Shown: piece by piece, positions 8,378 to 16,303 of the stretch | How the letters are laid out: each line of letters starts with the position of its first letter | How positions within the stretch are numbered: the stretch's first letter is position 1 | Origin: Botrimarina colliarenosi | GTDB taxonomy: Bacteria > Planctomycetota > Planctomycetia > Pirellulales > Lacipirellulaceae | NCBI RefSeq assembly: GCF_007859955.1 | Contig: NZ_SJPR01000004.1 | Span: forward strand, 310,001 to 374,000 | Length of the DNA: 64,000 nucleotides | Direction: 5' to 3' | Notes under the pieces: generated by a model | Seen by the model: only the letters and a program-made list of their open reading frames with translations | What the model was told of the DNA's origin: nothing | Databases searched by the model: none | Position numbers and translations under genes: made by a program

Positions 8378-9288
8378 TCTCATTCATCCTCCGCCGGCTC
8401 GGCTGGATGCTCATCACCCTCTGGGTAGTGTTCACGGTGTCGTTCTTCCTGATGCGCGCGGTCCCCGGTGGGCCGTACGACTCGGAGCGCGCGCTTGAGC
8501 CCGAGATCGAAGCCAACATCAAACGGCAGTACAACCTCGACTTGCCAGTTCATGAGCAGTACTGGCTGCGGATGAAGGGGATGGCCAGCGGCGAGCTCGG
8601 TTCCTCGATGAAGAAGGACTACACGGTCAACCGACTGGTGCGCGAGGGCTTGCCGGTGTCTGCCGCCCTGGGGCTGCTGGCGCTCGCGTTCGCGTTCAGC
8701 GTGGGCCTCGTCGCGGGGATCGTCTCGGCCGTCTTCCGTGGGAGTGTCGCCGACGTGTCGCTGATGTCGATCGCGACGATCGGCATCGCCCTACCGAACT
8801 TTGTCGTCGCGGGATTCGCGATCATCCTGTTCGTTTTCACGCTCCGCTGGCTGCCGGCGGCGGGGTGGGGGTCGCTCGACCAGTTGGTGCTGCCCGCCCT
8901 CTGTCTTGGCGCGCCTTACGCGGCCTACGTGGCGCGGATCTCGCGGACCGGCATGCTCGACGTGCTGGGGCAGGACTTTATCCGCACCGCACGGGCCAAA
9001 GGCGCCTCGCCCTTCTCAGTGGTCGTCAAACACGCGTTGCCGACGGCGCTGCTGCCGGTCGTGTCGTTCCTCGGCCCCGCGGTGGCGGGCATCCTGACCG
9101 GGTCGCCGGTGATCGAGCAGATCTTCGCGATCCCCGGTCTCGGCTGGCACTTCGTCCAGTCAGCGATCGATAAGGATTACCCGATCGCGATGGGCCTCGT
9201 GCTGCTCTACACGACCCTGCTGTACTCGATGAACCTGATCGTCGACCTGCTGTACGGCGTGCTCGATCCGCGGGTGGAGTGGAAGTGA
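8374..9288 (+). CDS. Peptide ABC transporter permease, OppB/DppB type
   Basis: A 304-residue inner-membrane permease with about six transmembrane segments. The N-terminal TIISFILRRLGW-like start, the periplasmic loop with YNLDLPVHEQYW, and the cytoplasmic EAA loop (RTARAKGASPFSVVVKHALP) that contacts the ATPase are all present, as is the C-terminal YGVLDPRVEW ending. It overlaps the binding-protein gene by 4 bases. The second permease follows after a 115-base repeat-filled gap. Confidence 0.93.
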   Translation: MISFILRRLGWMLITLWVVFTVSFFLMRAVPGGPYDSERALEPEIEANIKRQYNLDLPVHEQYWLRMKGMASGELGSSMKKDYTVNRLVREGLPVSAALGLLALAFAFSVGLVAGIVSAVFRGSVADVSLMSIATIGIALPNFVVAGFAIILFVFTLRWLPAAGWGSLDQLVLPALCLGAPYAAYVARISRTGMLDVLGQDFIRTARAKGASPFSVVVKHALPTALLPVVSFLGPAVAGILTGSPVIEQIFAIPGLGWHFVQSAIDKDYPIAMGLVLLYTTLLYSMNLIVDLLYGVLDPRVEWK

Positions 9289-9297
9289 TGGAAAGTA

Positions 9298-9382
9298 GAA
9301 AGTGGGAAGTCGGAAGTGGGAAGGAATCGCTCGCGCGGTTGGCACGCCGTGATTCCAACTTCCAACTTCCCACTTCCCACTT
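9298..9382. repeat. Imperfect inverted repeat (AGTGGGAAG/CTTCCCACT type) inside the transporter operon
   Basis: Left arm near 9298-9327 and right arm near 9351-9382 are built from AGTGGGAAGT-like and ACTTCCCACTTCC-like words and are imperfect reverse complements. The element separates the two permease genes and could form an mRNA hairpin that changes their relative expression. Confidence 0.6.
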
Positions 9383-9403
9383 CGTCTCTAAGAGGGAGGC
9401 CCG

Positions 9404-10627
9404 ATGACGACCACCCCTTCTCGAACGAAGGAAATCGGCGTCTCGCTCACGCAAGACGCCTGGCGGCGGCTCAAGAAGAGCTGGGCCGCGATGACGGCCT
9501 TGTGGACGCTGGTCGCCGTGGTGGTGCTAGCGTTCTTCACGCCGCTGTTGCCGCTACAGCCCCCCGACCGTGACTTGACCCGGCAGATGTTCGCCGAGCC
9601 AACCTTGTCGCCGATATGGGAAGACACGTTTGCGTTCGAAGCCGAGTTGGTTGACCAACTCGACGCGGAGATCACGGAGGCGCGTAGCGAGTTCACCGCC
9701 CAACGAGAAGAGTTCAACCAGCTCCGTCCACCGGAAGCTTCGCCGGAGGCAATCGAAGAGGCCGCCCGCACGGTCCGACGCGCCCGGGCCAATGTCGACT
9801 CGCTCATCCAACGCCCTTACGCCGACGCCGGATTCCCAAAGCTCGGCCCCCTCGCCCGGGCGATGGTGCGGGCCCGTTACGCGGTATTCGGTGAGTGGCA
9901 GCTCGCCAGCGTCTGCGGCCGCGACAAGCTGGGCCGCGACTTGCTGAGCCGCATCTTCTGGGGCGCGCGGGTCTCGTTGATCGTCGGCATCGTCGCGACG
10001 CTCGTGTCGCTCGTGATCGGCGTCAGCTACGGCGCCATCTCGGGCTACGCCGGAGGTTGGATCGACAACCTGATGATGCGCATCGTCGACGTGCTCTACA
10101 GCATCCCCTTCGTGTTCTTAGTGATCTTCATCATCTCGGTCCTCAGCGAGGACTCGGTCAAAGAATGGCTGGCCGGCTACGGCATTGACCGGATCACCAT
10201 TTTTTACTTTGTCGTCGGCGCCATTTACTGGCTGACGATGGCCCGCGTCGTGCGGGGGCAGGTTGTCTCGTTACGCAACGAGCAGTACGTCGAGGCGGCC
10301 CGGTCGCTCGGCGTGTCGCAGGGGGCGATCGTCTTCCGCCACATCGTGCCGAACCTGCTGAGCATCGTGTTGGTGTACCTGACGCTGACGATCCCGCGGG
10401 TGATCTTGTTCGAGGCGTTCTTGTCGTTCCTCGGCCTCGGGGTCGAGCCGCCCGACGTGTCGTGGGGCCTGCTGGCGAACGAGGGGATTCAGGTCATCAC
10501 GCCGGTCAAAACCTACTGGTGGCTGATCGTCTTCCCGAGCCTGGCGATCGGTTCGACGCTGTTCGCCCTTAATTTCCTCGGCGACGGCCTTCGTGACGCG
10601 TTCGATCCGCGGATGAAGGGCCGATAA
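9404..10627 (+). CDS. Peptide ABC transporter permease, OppC/DppC type with long periplasmic insertion
   Basis: A 407-residue permease, against about 300 for typical OppC. The first membrane helix (residues 30-55) is followed by about 130 residues outside the membrane, including a charged heptad-like stretch (residues 75-130). The normal OppC core then begins at CGRDKLGRDLLSRIFWGARV. The EAA loop is EAARSLGVSQGAIVFRHIVP and the C-terminus ends GDGLRDAFDPRMKG, both standard. The ribosome site AGAGGGAGG lies just before the ATG. No OppD/OppF ATPase is encoded in this window, so the energising subunits must come from elsewhere. Confidence 0.92.
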   Translation: MTTTPSRTKEIGVSLTQDAWRRLKKSWAAMTALWTLVAVVVLAFFTPLLPLQPPDRDLTRQMFAEPTLSPIWEDTFAFEAELVDQLDAEITEARSEFTAQREEFNQLRPPEASPEAIEEAARTVRRARANVDSLIQRPYADAGFPKLGPLARAMVRARYAVFGEWQLASVCGRDKLGRDLLSRIFWGARVSLIVGIVATLVSLVIGVSYGAISGYAGGWIDNLMMRIVDVLYSIPFVFLVIFIISVLSEDSVKEWLAGYGIDRITIFYFVVGAIYWLTMARVVRGQVVSLRNEQYVEAARSLGVSQGAIVFRHIVPNLLSIVLVYLTLTIPRVILFEAFLSFLGLGVEPPDVSWGLLANEGIQVITPVKTYWWLIVFPSLAIGSTLFALNFLGDGLRDAFDPRMKGR

Positions 10628-10633
10628 AGTTTT

Positions 10634-10696
10634 GACAAGATTTACAGGATCGACAGGATTCCTGATTCTCATCTTGTTTATCCTGTAAATCCTGTC
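10634..10696. repeat. Inverted repeat of the GACAGGATTTACAGGAT type
   Basis: Arms 10634-10659 and 10671-10696 are reverse complements at 22 of 26 positions with an 11-base loop. Words of this kind (GACAGGATTTACAGGAT) occur in intergenic regions of many unrelated bacteria. It lies just after the transporter operon and may act as its 3' hairpin. Confidence 0.7.
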
Positions 10697-10728
10697 TCGA
10701 TATCCGAAACTCCTCATCGCTTTCCATC

Positions 10729-11502
10729 ATGCTCCGATCGATCGCCCTCGCTCTGGTCGCCACGAACACCGCCTCGTACGTGCTTGCCAAAGAGTCGCCC
10801 GCCGAAGCGCTCAAACTCGCCACGACCCCCTGCGTGCAGGACTCCGAATGGGCCGGTTGGTGGCCGCACCGGCACGCCGACAAACTGACGGAGCGCGACG
10901 CGATTGTCGGTGAAGGTCGGCCGCTGCAGCTGGTCTTTGTCGGCGACTCGATCACGCACGGCTGGGAGAACGGCGGCAAGTCGATCTGGGCCGAGCGTTT
11001 CGGACCGCGGGGCGCCTTCAACATCGGCTTCAGCGGCGACCGCACCGAGCACGTCCTGTGGCGGCTAGGCGTCGAGTCGGGCAAGAACAACAACGAGATC
11101 GCCGGCCTCACGCCCAAGCTGTTCGTCGTGATGATCGGCACCAACAACACGGGCCACCGCCAGGACCCGCCCGAGGCGATCGCCGAAGGGATCGAGCAGA
11201 TCGTCGACCGGCTGCTCGAAGTGGCTCCCGACAGCAAGGTGCTGCTGCTCGCGATCTTCGCGCGGGGAGAGAACGCCGACGACCCGCTTCGCGTGATCAA
11301 TGACGGCGTCAACGAGTTGATCGCCGAACTGGGCGACCGCGACCGAGTCGAGTTCCTCGACATCAACGACGTCTTCCTCGACGATGACGGGACGCTGCCG
11401 AAGAGCGTTATGCCCGACCTGCTCCACCCCAACACCGAGGGCTACCAGCTTTGGGCCGACGCGATCGAGCCTCACGTCGCCCGGCTCCTCGGCGAGAAGT
11501 AG
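10729..11502 (+). CDS. Secreted SGNH/GDSL-family hydrolase
   Basis: A 257-residue esterase-like protein of the SGNH superfamily, PAF-acetylhydrolase-like branch. Residues 1-20 look like a signal peptide ending near YVLA. Block I is VFVGDSITHGW (catalytic Ser), block II is GFSGDRTEHVLWRL (oxyanion Gly), block III is GTNN (oxyanion Asn), and block V is DLLHPN (catalytic Asp and His). All four blocks are intact, so it should be active, probably removing acyl or acetyl groups from polysaccharide or lipid outside the cytoplasm. Substrate is not determinable. The gene stands alone. Confidence 0.9.
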   Translation: MLRSIALALVATNTASYVLAKESPAEALKLATTPCVQDSEWAGWWPHRHADKLTERDAIVGEGRPLQLVFVGDSITHGWENGGKSIWAERFGPRGAFNIGFSGDRTEHVLWRLGVESGKNNNEIAGLTPKLFVVMIGTNNTGHRQDPPEAIAEGIEQIVDRLLEVAPDSKVLLLAIFARGENADDPLRVINDGVNELIAELGDRDRVEFLDINDVFLDDDGTLPKSVMPDLLHPNTEGYQLWADAIEPHVARLLGEK

Positions 11503-11598
11503 CCGTTGGAGGCACGCCGCCGGCTGAGCTGGCCTCGATCCGGCCGCTTGGTACAAAGATTGCCCCGCAGTTAGGGGTCTCTCCAACCAGGCGCCGCC

Positions 11599-12507
11599 AT
11601 GACCTACCTCAAACAAGTCGTCGTCGAGTTCTTCAAAGACGACTGCACGACGCTCGCGGCGGCCCTCTCCTACTACACGGTCTTTGCGCTCCCGCCCCTG
11701 CTCTACCTGCTGCTGACGGTCGTCACGGCGGGGCTCTCGGTCGCGTACGACTCGCAAGAAGCGGAAGAGAAAGCGCAGGATGCGTTGGAGCAGCAGACGG
11801 CCCAGTTGGTCGGCGACCTCTCCGCCGCCGACGCGATCAATGACATGATCCGGCGGAGCCGCCACGACCCCGACTCATGGTGGAAGACCGCGATCAGTGT
11901 GGTTGGGGTTTTGATCGCGGTCACGGGGCTCATGGGCGCGCTGCAGAGGTCGCTCAACCGAGTCTGGCAGGTCCGGCCCGATCCCGATCGCTCCGCCGTG
12001 AGGTATCTCTTCCGTAAGCGGCTTGTCTCCTTCTTGTTGGTGATTGGGCTGGGGGCGTTGCTGCTCGCGTCGATCTTGGTCTCTGGCGTGATCGCCTATC
12101 TGGGCGCCCAGATGAAGACGCTCACCGGCATCGAGGGGGCGCCCGCGGCCGCGATCAATTACGGGGTCCAGACGCTCGTCGCGTTGGTGGCCTTCGCCGC
12201 GGTTTTCAGGGTGCTGCCGGACGTCCGTGTCGCGTGGCGTGACGTTGCGGTCGGCGCTCTGATTACAACGGCCCTCTTCTTCGCCGGCCGCATCGCGATG
12301 CAGCAGTACTTCGCCTTCAGCAGTCCCGCCGGCCGGGTGAGTGAGGCGGCCGCGTCGCTCGCGGCGATCTTCATCTGGGTCTACTACTCGTCGATGATCT
12401 TGCTGCTGGGCGCCGAGGCGACGCAGGTCTTCGCACAACGCGGCGGCCGGGCGGCGCGACTGAAGAGCCGCGCCGTCCACGTCGTGGAGCAGATCGAACG
12501 AGCGTGA
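11599..12507 (+). CDS. YihY/BrkB-family membrane protein
   Basis: A 302-residue integral membrane protein of the YihY (formerly RNase BN/BrkB) family. The family opening AAALSYYTVFALPPLLYLL is at residues 17-35, followed by five further hydrophobic segments and the C-terminal IFIWVYYSSMILLLGAE motif. An unusual hydrophilic stretch with EEAEEKAQDALEQQ-like composition lies in the first loop. The family's transport role is not established, and the old RNase BN assignment is wrong for these membrane proteins. Its 3' end converges on the amidohydrolase with 28 bases between stops. Confidence 0.9.
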   Translation: MTYLKQVVVEFFKDDCTTLAAALSYYTVFALPPLLYLLLTVVTAGLSVAYDSQEAEEKAQDALEQQTAQLVGDLSAADAINDMIRRSRHDPDSWWKTAISVVGVLIAVTGLMGALQRSLNRVWQVRPDPDRSAVRYLFRKRLVSFLLVIGLGALLLASILVSGVIAYLGAQMKTLTGIEGAPAAAINYGVQTLVALVAFAAVFRVLPDVRVAWRDVAVGALITTALFFAGRIAMQQYFAFSSPAGRVSEAAASLAAIFIWVYYSSMILLLGAEATQVFAQRGGRAARLKSRAVHVVEQIERA

Positions 12508-12535
12508 CGCCAACCGTAGGCGTCGCCAAACCAAA

Positions 12536-13819
12536 TCAGCGAGGCATCAGATCGATGACGATCGCTGTCATCGCCCGCACGCCGGTCCGTAAGGCTGGCT
12601 CGGCGTTCGGCCAGTACAGGGCCGAGTGCATTGATGGCGGAGTCACGTCGGCGGCTTTCCATTCGGCGAGCCGCTCGGCGGAGATGGTCCCGAGGCGGAA
12701 CATACAGATCGGCACGCCCGCGCGCCCGTAGCGGCTGAAGTCCTCGGCGCCCATCATCGGCTCGGCCGCCTCGACAGCGTCGTCGCCGAGCGTGGCTTTC
12801 AAGACGCCTTCAACCCGAGCGGTCAGGTCGGGGTCGTTATAGAGGGAAGGCGTCCCTTCGCTGTAGACGATCTCCGGTTCAGGGGCCCCAGCGCTCATCG
12901 CGGCCGCCTTCGCCTTCCGCTGGATCGCCTCGGCGATTTGCTTGCGGATGTCGGCCGAGTAGGTGCGGACCGTGAGCTGGAGTTTGACCTCGTCACCGAT
13001 GATGTTGTGCTTCGTGCCGCCGTGGATGGAGCCGACCGTGACGACTGCCGGCTCGGTCGGCTTCAACTCGCGCGAAACGATCGTCTGGAGGTCGAGCACG
13101 AGCTTCGCCGCGAGCACGACGGGGTCGATGGTCGTGTGGGGCGCCGCGCCGTGGCCGCCGCGTCCGCGGACCGTGATGTCGACCGAGTCGACGTTCGCGC
13201 CGAAGTAACCCGCACAGACGCCGACGTGCCCCGCCCGCATGTCGTTGGCCGCGTGCAAGGCGATGGCGTAATCGGGCCGCGGGAAGCGGGCGAAGAGACC
13301 GTCGGCGAGCATCGCCTCGGCGCCGGCGCCCAATTCCTCGGCCGGCTGAGCGATACAAACCAGTGTCCCCTTCCAGCGATCCTTATTCTCCGCCAAGCAG
13401 CGAGCGACGCCGACCAAGTTGGTCATATGGATGTCGTGGCCGCAGGCATGCATGACGCCAACCGTGGCGCCCCGCTTGTCGGTGGTGCGGACTTTCGAGG
13501 CGTACTCAAGTCCGGTCTCTTCCACGACCGGCAACGCGTCGAGATCGGTCCGGAGCATCACGGTCGGTCCCGCGCCATTCTCAAGCACCGCGACAACGCC
13601 CGTGCCGCCGACCCCCTGAGTCACCGTGAATCCGGCCTGTTCCCAGGCTTGGGCGACCTTCGCTGCGGTCTTGTGCTCTTCAAGCGACAGCTCCGGCGAG
13701 GCGTGCAGGTCTTTGTAGAGGTCCACCATCGATGGCGCCGCGGCGTCGATCCAGTGGTCGATCTCATCGGCGACGGCGTAAACGGGGAGGCAAAGCAACA
13801 ACCAGAGGGCGCGGATCAC
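12536..13819 (-). CDS. Exported M20D amidohydrolase
   Basis: A 427-residue metal-dependent amidohydrolase (M20D; hippurate hydrolase / N-acyl-amino-acid deacylase group). Metal-site motifs are MHACGHDIHM near residue 125, QPAEELGAGAEAM near 160, the dimerisation segment GRGGHGAAPH near 215, and GAEDFSRY near residue 390. The first 18 residues (MIRALWLLLCLPVYAVA) are a signal peptide, so unlike most members it is exported. Start codon is GTG at 13819. It probably removes acyl groups from amino acids or peptides in the periplasm; the precise substrate is unknown. Confidence 0.9.
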   Translation of the reverse strand: MIRALWLLLCLPVYAVADEIDHWIDAAAPSMVDLYKDLHASPELSLEEHKTAAKVAQAWEQAGFTVTQGVGGTGVVAVLENGAGPTVMLRTDLDALPVVEETGLEYASKVRTTDKRGATVGVMHACGHDIHMTNLVGVARCLAENKDRWKGTLVCIAQPAEELGAGAEAMLADGLFARFPRPDYAIALHAANDMRAGHVGVCAGYFGANVDSVDITVRGRGGHGAAPHTTIDPVVLAAKLVLDLQTIVSRELKPTEPAVVTVGSIHGGTKHNIIGDEVKLQLTVRTYSADIRKQIAEAIQRKAKAAAMSAGAPEPEIVYSEGTPSLYNDPDLTARVEGVLKATLGDDAVEAAEPMMGAEDFSRYGRAGVPICMFRLGTISAERLAEWKAADVTPPSMHSALYWPNAEPALRTGVRAMTAIVIDLMPR

Positions 13820-13916
13820 GGCAGCGTCTCGGTGGGAGGTGTCGGGGCGATCGAGACCCGATTATGCGTCACGCGACGAGAGACGCCAACTCGGACGGCG
13901 TGGTAAACTTGCTGGC

Positions 13917-14699
13917 ATGAGTCGGGAACCACAAAGGAACGAAGGAACCAAGGGCTTTGGCGCCGACCGCTACGTCGTTCCTTTGTTCCTTTGTGGTTCC
14001 CTTCTCTTGAGCAGCGCCGAAGCGCAGCGCGCCGAGCCGGGCCGTACGGAGTATCTGGGCCGACCGATCGCCCAGACGATGCACTACCTCGGCGCGCCGT
14101 GGCTGGTGCGCGAATCGCGCGACCGGGAGGAAGAGCCCGCCAGGCTGCTGGCTTCGCTGGGGGTGAAGCCCGGACAGACCGTCTGCGACCTCGGCTGCGG
14201 CAACGGGTTCTACACCCTACGGCTCGCGGAGCTGGTCCAACCCGCGGGGAGAGTGCTGGCGGTCGATATCCAGCCCGAAATGCTGCAGATGCTCGGCCAG
14301 CGCGCCGAGGCGCGGAGCGTCCCCAACGTCGAGACGATCGAGGGCGCCGTGGACGACCCCCGGCTGCCGCCGGCGGCTGTGGATTTAGTCTTGCTGGTCG
14401 ATGTCTACCACGAGTTCTCGCATCCGCCGGAGATGCTCGCGGCGATCCACGCGAGCCTCCGTCCCGCAGGCCGCGTCGCCCTGGTCGAGTTCCGCGCCGA
14501 GGACCCCGACGTGCCGATCAAGCCGCTCCATAAGATGACGCAGGCGCAGTGCGTCAAGGAGTTCGCCGCCAACGGCTACAAGCTGGTCGGCCAGTACGAC
14601 GATTTGCCGTGGCAGCACGTGTTGTTCTTCGCGCGCGACGACTCGCCGCTGGGGCGGGTCCCCCTCGTCGCTTGGGACCCGGCCCCGCCGGCGCCGTAG
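13917..14699 (+). CDS. Exported class I SAM-dependent methyltransferase
   Basis: A 260-residue protein with a Rossmann-type SAM domain: motif I VCDLGCGNGFYTLRLAEL, acidic ribose-binding residue in LAVDIQPEMLQ, and post-I motif VDLVLLVDVYHEF. The SAM domain occupies roughly residues 75-215. The N-terminus (ATG 13917) encodes a hydrophilic stretch then a hydrophobic core VVPLFLCGSLLLSSAEAQ that looks like a signal peptide. Both parts are encoded by a 25-bp palindromic repeat. Exported methyltransferases of this type are common in Planctomycetota; the substrate is unknown. If translation began later the protein would be cytoplasmic, which is the main alternative. Confidence 0.82.
   Translation: MSREPQRNEGTKGFGADRYVVPLFLCGSLLLSSAEAQRAEPGRTEYLGRPIAQTMHYLGAPWLVRESRDREEEPARLLASLGVKPGQTVCDLGCGNGFYTLRLAELVQPAGRVLAVDIQPEMLQMLGQRAEARSVPNVETIEGAVDDPRLPPAAVDLVLLVDVYHEFSHPPEMLAAIHASLRPAGRVALVEFRAEDPDVPIKPLHKMTQAQCVKEFAANGYKLVGQYDDLPWQHVLFFARDDSPLGRVPLVAWDPAPPAP
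13924..14001. repeat. Near-perfect 25-bp inverted repeat inside a coding sequence
   Basis: Arms 13924-13948 and 13977-14001 are reverse complements at 24 of 25 positions, with a 28-base loop; the core word is GGAACCACAAAGGAAC. It begins 4 bases after the methyltransferase ATG and lies entirely within that frame. A degenerate relative is at 56380-56465. Confidence 0.85.
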
Positions 14700-14703
14700 T
14701 CGC

Positions 14704-15153
14704 TCAGCGCGTCGCCGCCGCCATCTTGTCCATCTCCTGCTGGGTCCGATCGGAGTGGGCATGGATCTTTTTGACGACGGCCGGGTCGTCGGACGTGAGC
14801 AGCGTCACATTTCCGATGCCGGTCGAGACCTCTTCGGTCTTGGCGCCCGCCTGCATCAGCGCGCCGAAGGACTCACAGAAACCGCACTTCAGGTCCGAGG
14901 GCGACGCCTCCATCGCGAGCGTATGCATTTTCTCGCAAGTCGCTTCGAACTCGTCCTGCATCCCCTCCGGCGCCGCCGCCACCATCATCAAGCCGTTCGC
15001 CAGTTTGTGGGTCTCCCACTTCATGCCGGCCTTGAGGGTCGGGTTCTCGTGCATCGGCTTGCAGCAGACACACGCTTCGTCAAACCACTCGGCGGCGACC
15101 GTCGTCGTCGCGATCGCAAGCATCAGCACCACAGCTAAGCACAAACTACGCAT
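14704..15153 (-). CDS. Small secreted cysteine-containing protein of unknown function
   Basis: A 149-residue protein with a clear signal peptide (MRSLCLAVVLMLAIATTTVAA). The mature part has a Cys-x-Cys-Cys motif directly after cleavage (EACVCCKPMHENP), a single Cys in EATCEKMH, and a Cys-x-x-Cys motif (KCGFCES). The middle and C-terminal parts look helical and include many Met residues. Spacing of Cys, His and Met would suit metal or heme-free redox chemistry, but I do not recognise the family. It converges with the methyltransferase gene, 4 bases between stops. Confidence 0.8.
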   Translation of the reverse strand: MRSLCLAVVLMLAIATTTVAAEWFDEACVCCKPMHENPTLKAGMKWETHKLANGLMMVAAAPEGMQDEFEATCEKMHTLAMEASPSDLKCGFCESFGALMQAGAKTEEVSTGIGNVTLLTSDDPAVVKKIHAHSDRTQQEMDKMAAATR

Positions 15154-15230
15154 CGCTTCACTCCACTGTCGGGGGGAACGAAAGGCTCGGTTTGGGGGAA
15201 CGCGAGCACGGGAAAAACGGTCACGTACGT

Positions 15231-15254
15231 AGAGGAACCGCTAGAGGAACCGCC
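15231..15254. repeat. Two tandem 12-bp units
   Basis: AGAGGAACCGCT (15231-15242) is followed directly by AGAGGAACCGCC (15243-15254) in the divergent gap between the small secreted protein and the SRPBCC gene. It could be a paired operator or a simple slippage duplication. Confidence 0.4.
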
Positions 15255-15380
15255 GATCGACTCGATGCTGAGAGTTTTCCGAGTATTACCCCTAGAATAC
15301 GTGACTGTCAAGCAACATATTAAGAACCGCCTGGAGGTTCCCATTTCTTCCATCGCTGCCCCCCCTCCGAGGACTCGGCC

Positions 15381-15815
15381 ATGCCCGACGCCACCGACCT
15401 GCTGCTCGACATTAGCCAAGCGATTGAGATCGACGCCGCTCCCGGCGACGCCTACCGCGCGCTGCTCCGCCGCCTAACGAGTGAGAACAACACGCCCGAC
15501 AACCGGCCGATGCCGATGGTCCTCGAAGAGTGGCCCGGTGGGCGCTGGTTCCGCGATCTTGACGGGGGCCAAGGGCACCTTTGGGGCTTTGTCCAGGTGA
15601 TCAAGCCGCCGACGCTGCTTGAGGTCAACGGGCCGATGTTCATGTCGTACGCGGTCGCCGGGCACATTCAATTCCGGCTCACCCCCATCTCCGGCGGCGT
15701 CGAACTAGCGATGCGGCACCGCGTCGTGGGGCCGGTCGAAGAAGAGCACCGCCGCGGCGTCGTCTTCGGCTGGGAGCATCTGCTGAATGGCGTCAAAGCG
15801 ATGGCGGAGAATTAA
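15381..15815 (+). CDS. SRPBCC (AHSA1-like) domain protein
   Basis: A 144-residue single-domain protein of the SRPBCC/START-like fold, AHSA1 group. The recognisable line is the strand-helix start ISQAIEIDAAPGDAYRALL, the central WFRDLDGGQGHLWGFVQVIKPPTLLEV block, and the long C-terminal helix GVVFGWEHLLNGVKAMAE. Such proteins bind hydrophobic ligands in a cavity, but no ligand can be named. An ArsR-type regulator follows 138 bases downstream on the same strand, a pairing seen widely for this family. Confidence 0.85.
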   Translation: MPDATDLLLDISQAIEIDAAPGDAYRALLRRLTSENNTPDNRPMPMVLEEWPGGRWFRDLDGGQGHLWGFVQVIKPPTLLEVNGPMFMSYAVAGHIQFRLTPISGGVELAMRHRVVGPVEEEHRRGVVFGWEHLLNGVKAMAEN

Positions 15816-15953
15816 CCCGATAGCAAGCTAACTAGCCAAACGACATGGCGGCGAATCGATAGGGGCTGTCCGATCGTCGAAATCCACCTAGCCCCCTAGG
15901 CTTCCCCGCAGTGACCCTTGGCGTCCTTAGCGTCTTGGCGGTTCAAAAAAAGA

Positions 15954-16301
15954 ATGCAAGACAACGACGCCATCTGGAAAGCGCTCGCCGATCCCACCCG
16001 GCGCGAGGTGCTGGATGCGCTGCGCGACGGCCCGAAGCTCACCGGCGAGATTGTCGAGCGATTTCCGCACCTCTCACGCTTCGGCGTGATGAAGCACCTC
16101 GACGTGCTCCGCGAGGCGGGGCTCGTGCTGACGCGTGAGGAGGGACGCAAGCGGATCAACTCGCTCAACGCGGCGCCACTCCGCAAGGTCGTCGAGCGTT
16201 GGATCAGCAAGTACGACGGCTTCTGGGCCAACACGCTACTGCGGGTCAAGGACGACGCCGAAGAAGCCGCCGCCCCCAAAACCCGACGCAAGAAGGCCTA
16301 A
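15954..16301 (+). CDS. ArsR-family winged-helix transcriptional regulator
   Basis: A 115-residue repressor-type regulator. The winged helix covers residues 5-85, opening with IWKALADPTRREVLDAL and continuing through the recognition helix region HLSRFGVMKHLDVLREAGLV. There is no metal-binding Cys pair, so it belongs to the non-metal subgroup that accompanies SRPBCC proteins. The C-terminus is a basic tail (KTRRKKA). ATG 15954 is preferred because sequence before it is a repeat-derived arm (CTTGGCGTCCTTAGCGTC, 15917-15934). It likely regulates the preceding SRPBCC gene. Confidence 0.88.
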   Translation: MQDNDAIWKALADPTRREVLDALRDGPKLTGEIVERFPHLSRFGVMKHLDVLREAGLVLTREEGRKRINSLNAAPLRKVVERWISKYDGFWANTLLRVKDDAEEAAAPKTRRKKA

Positions 16302-16303
16302 CT

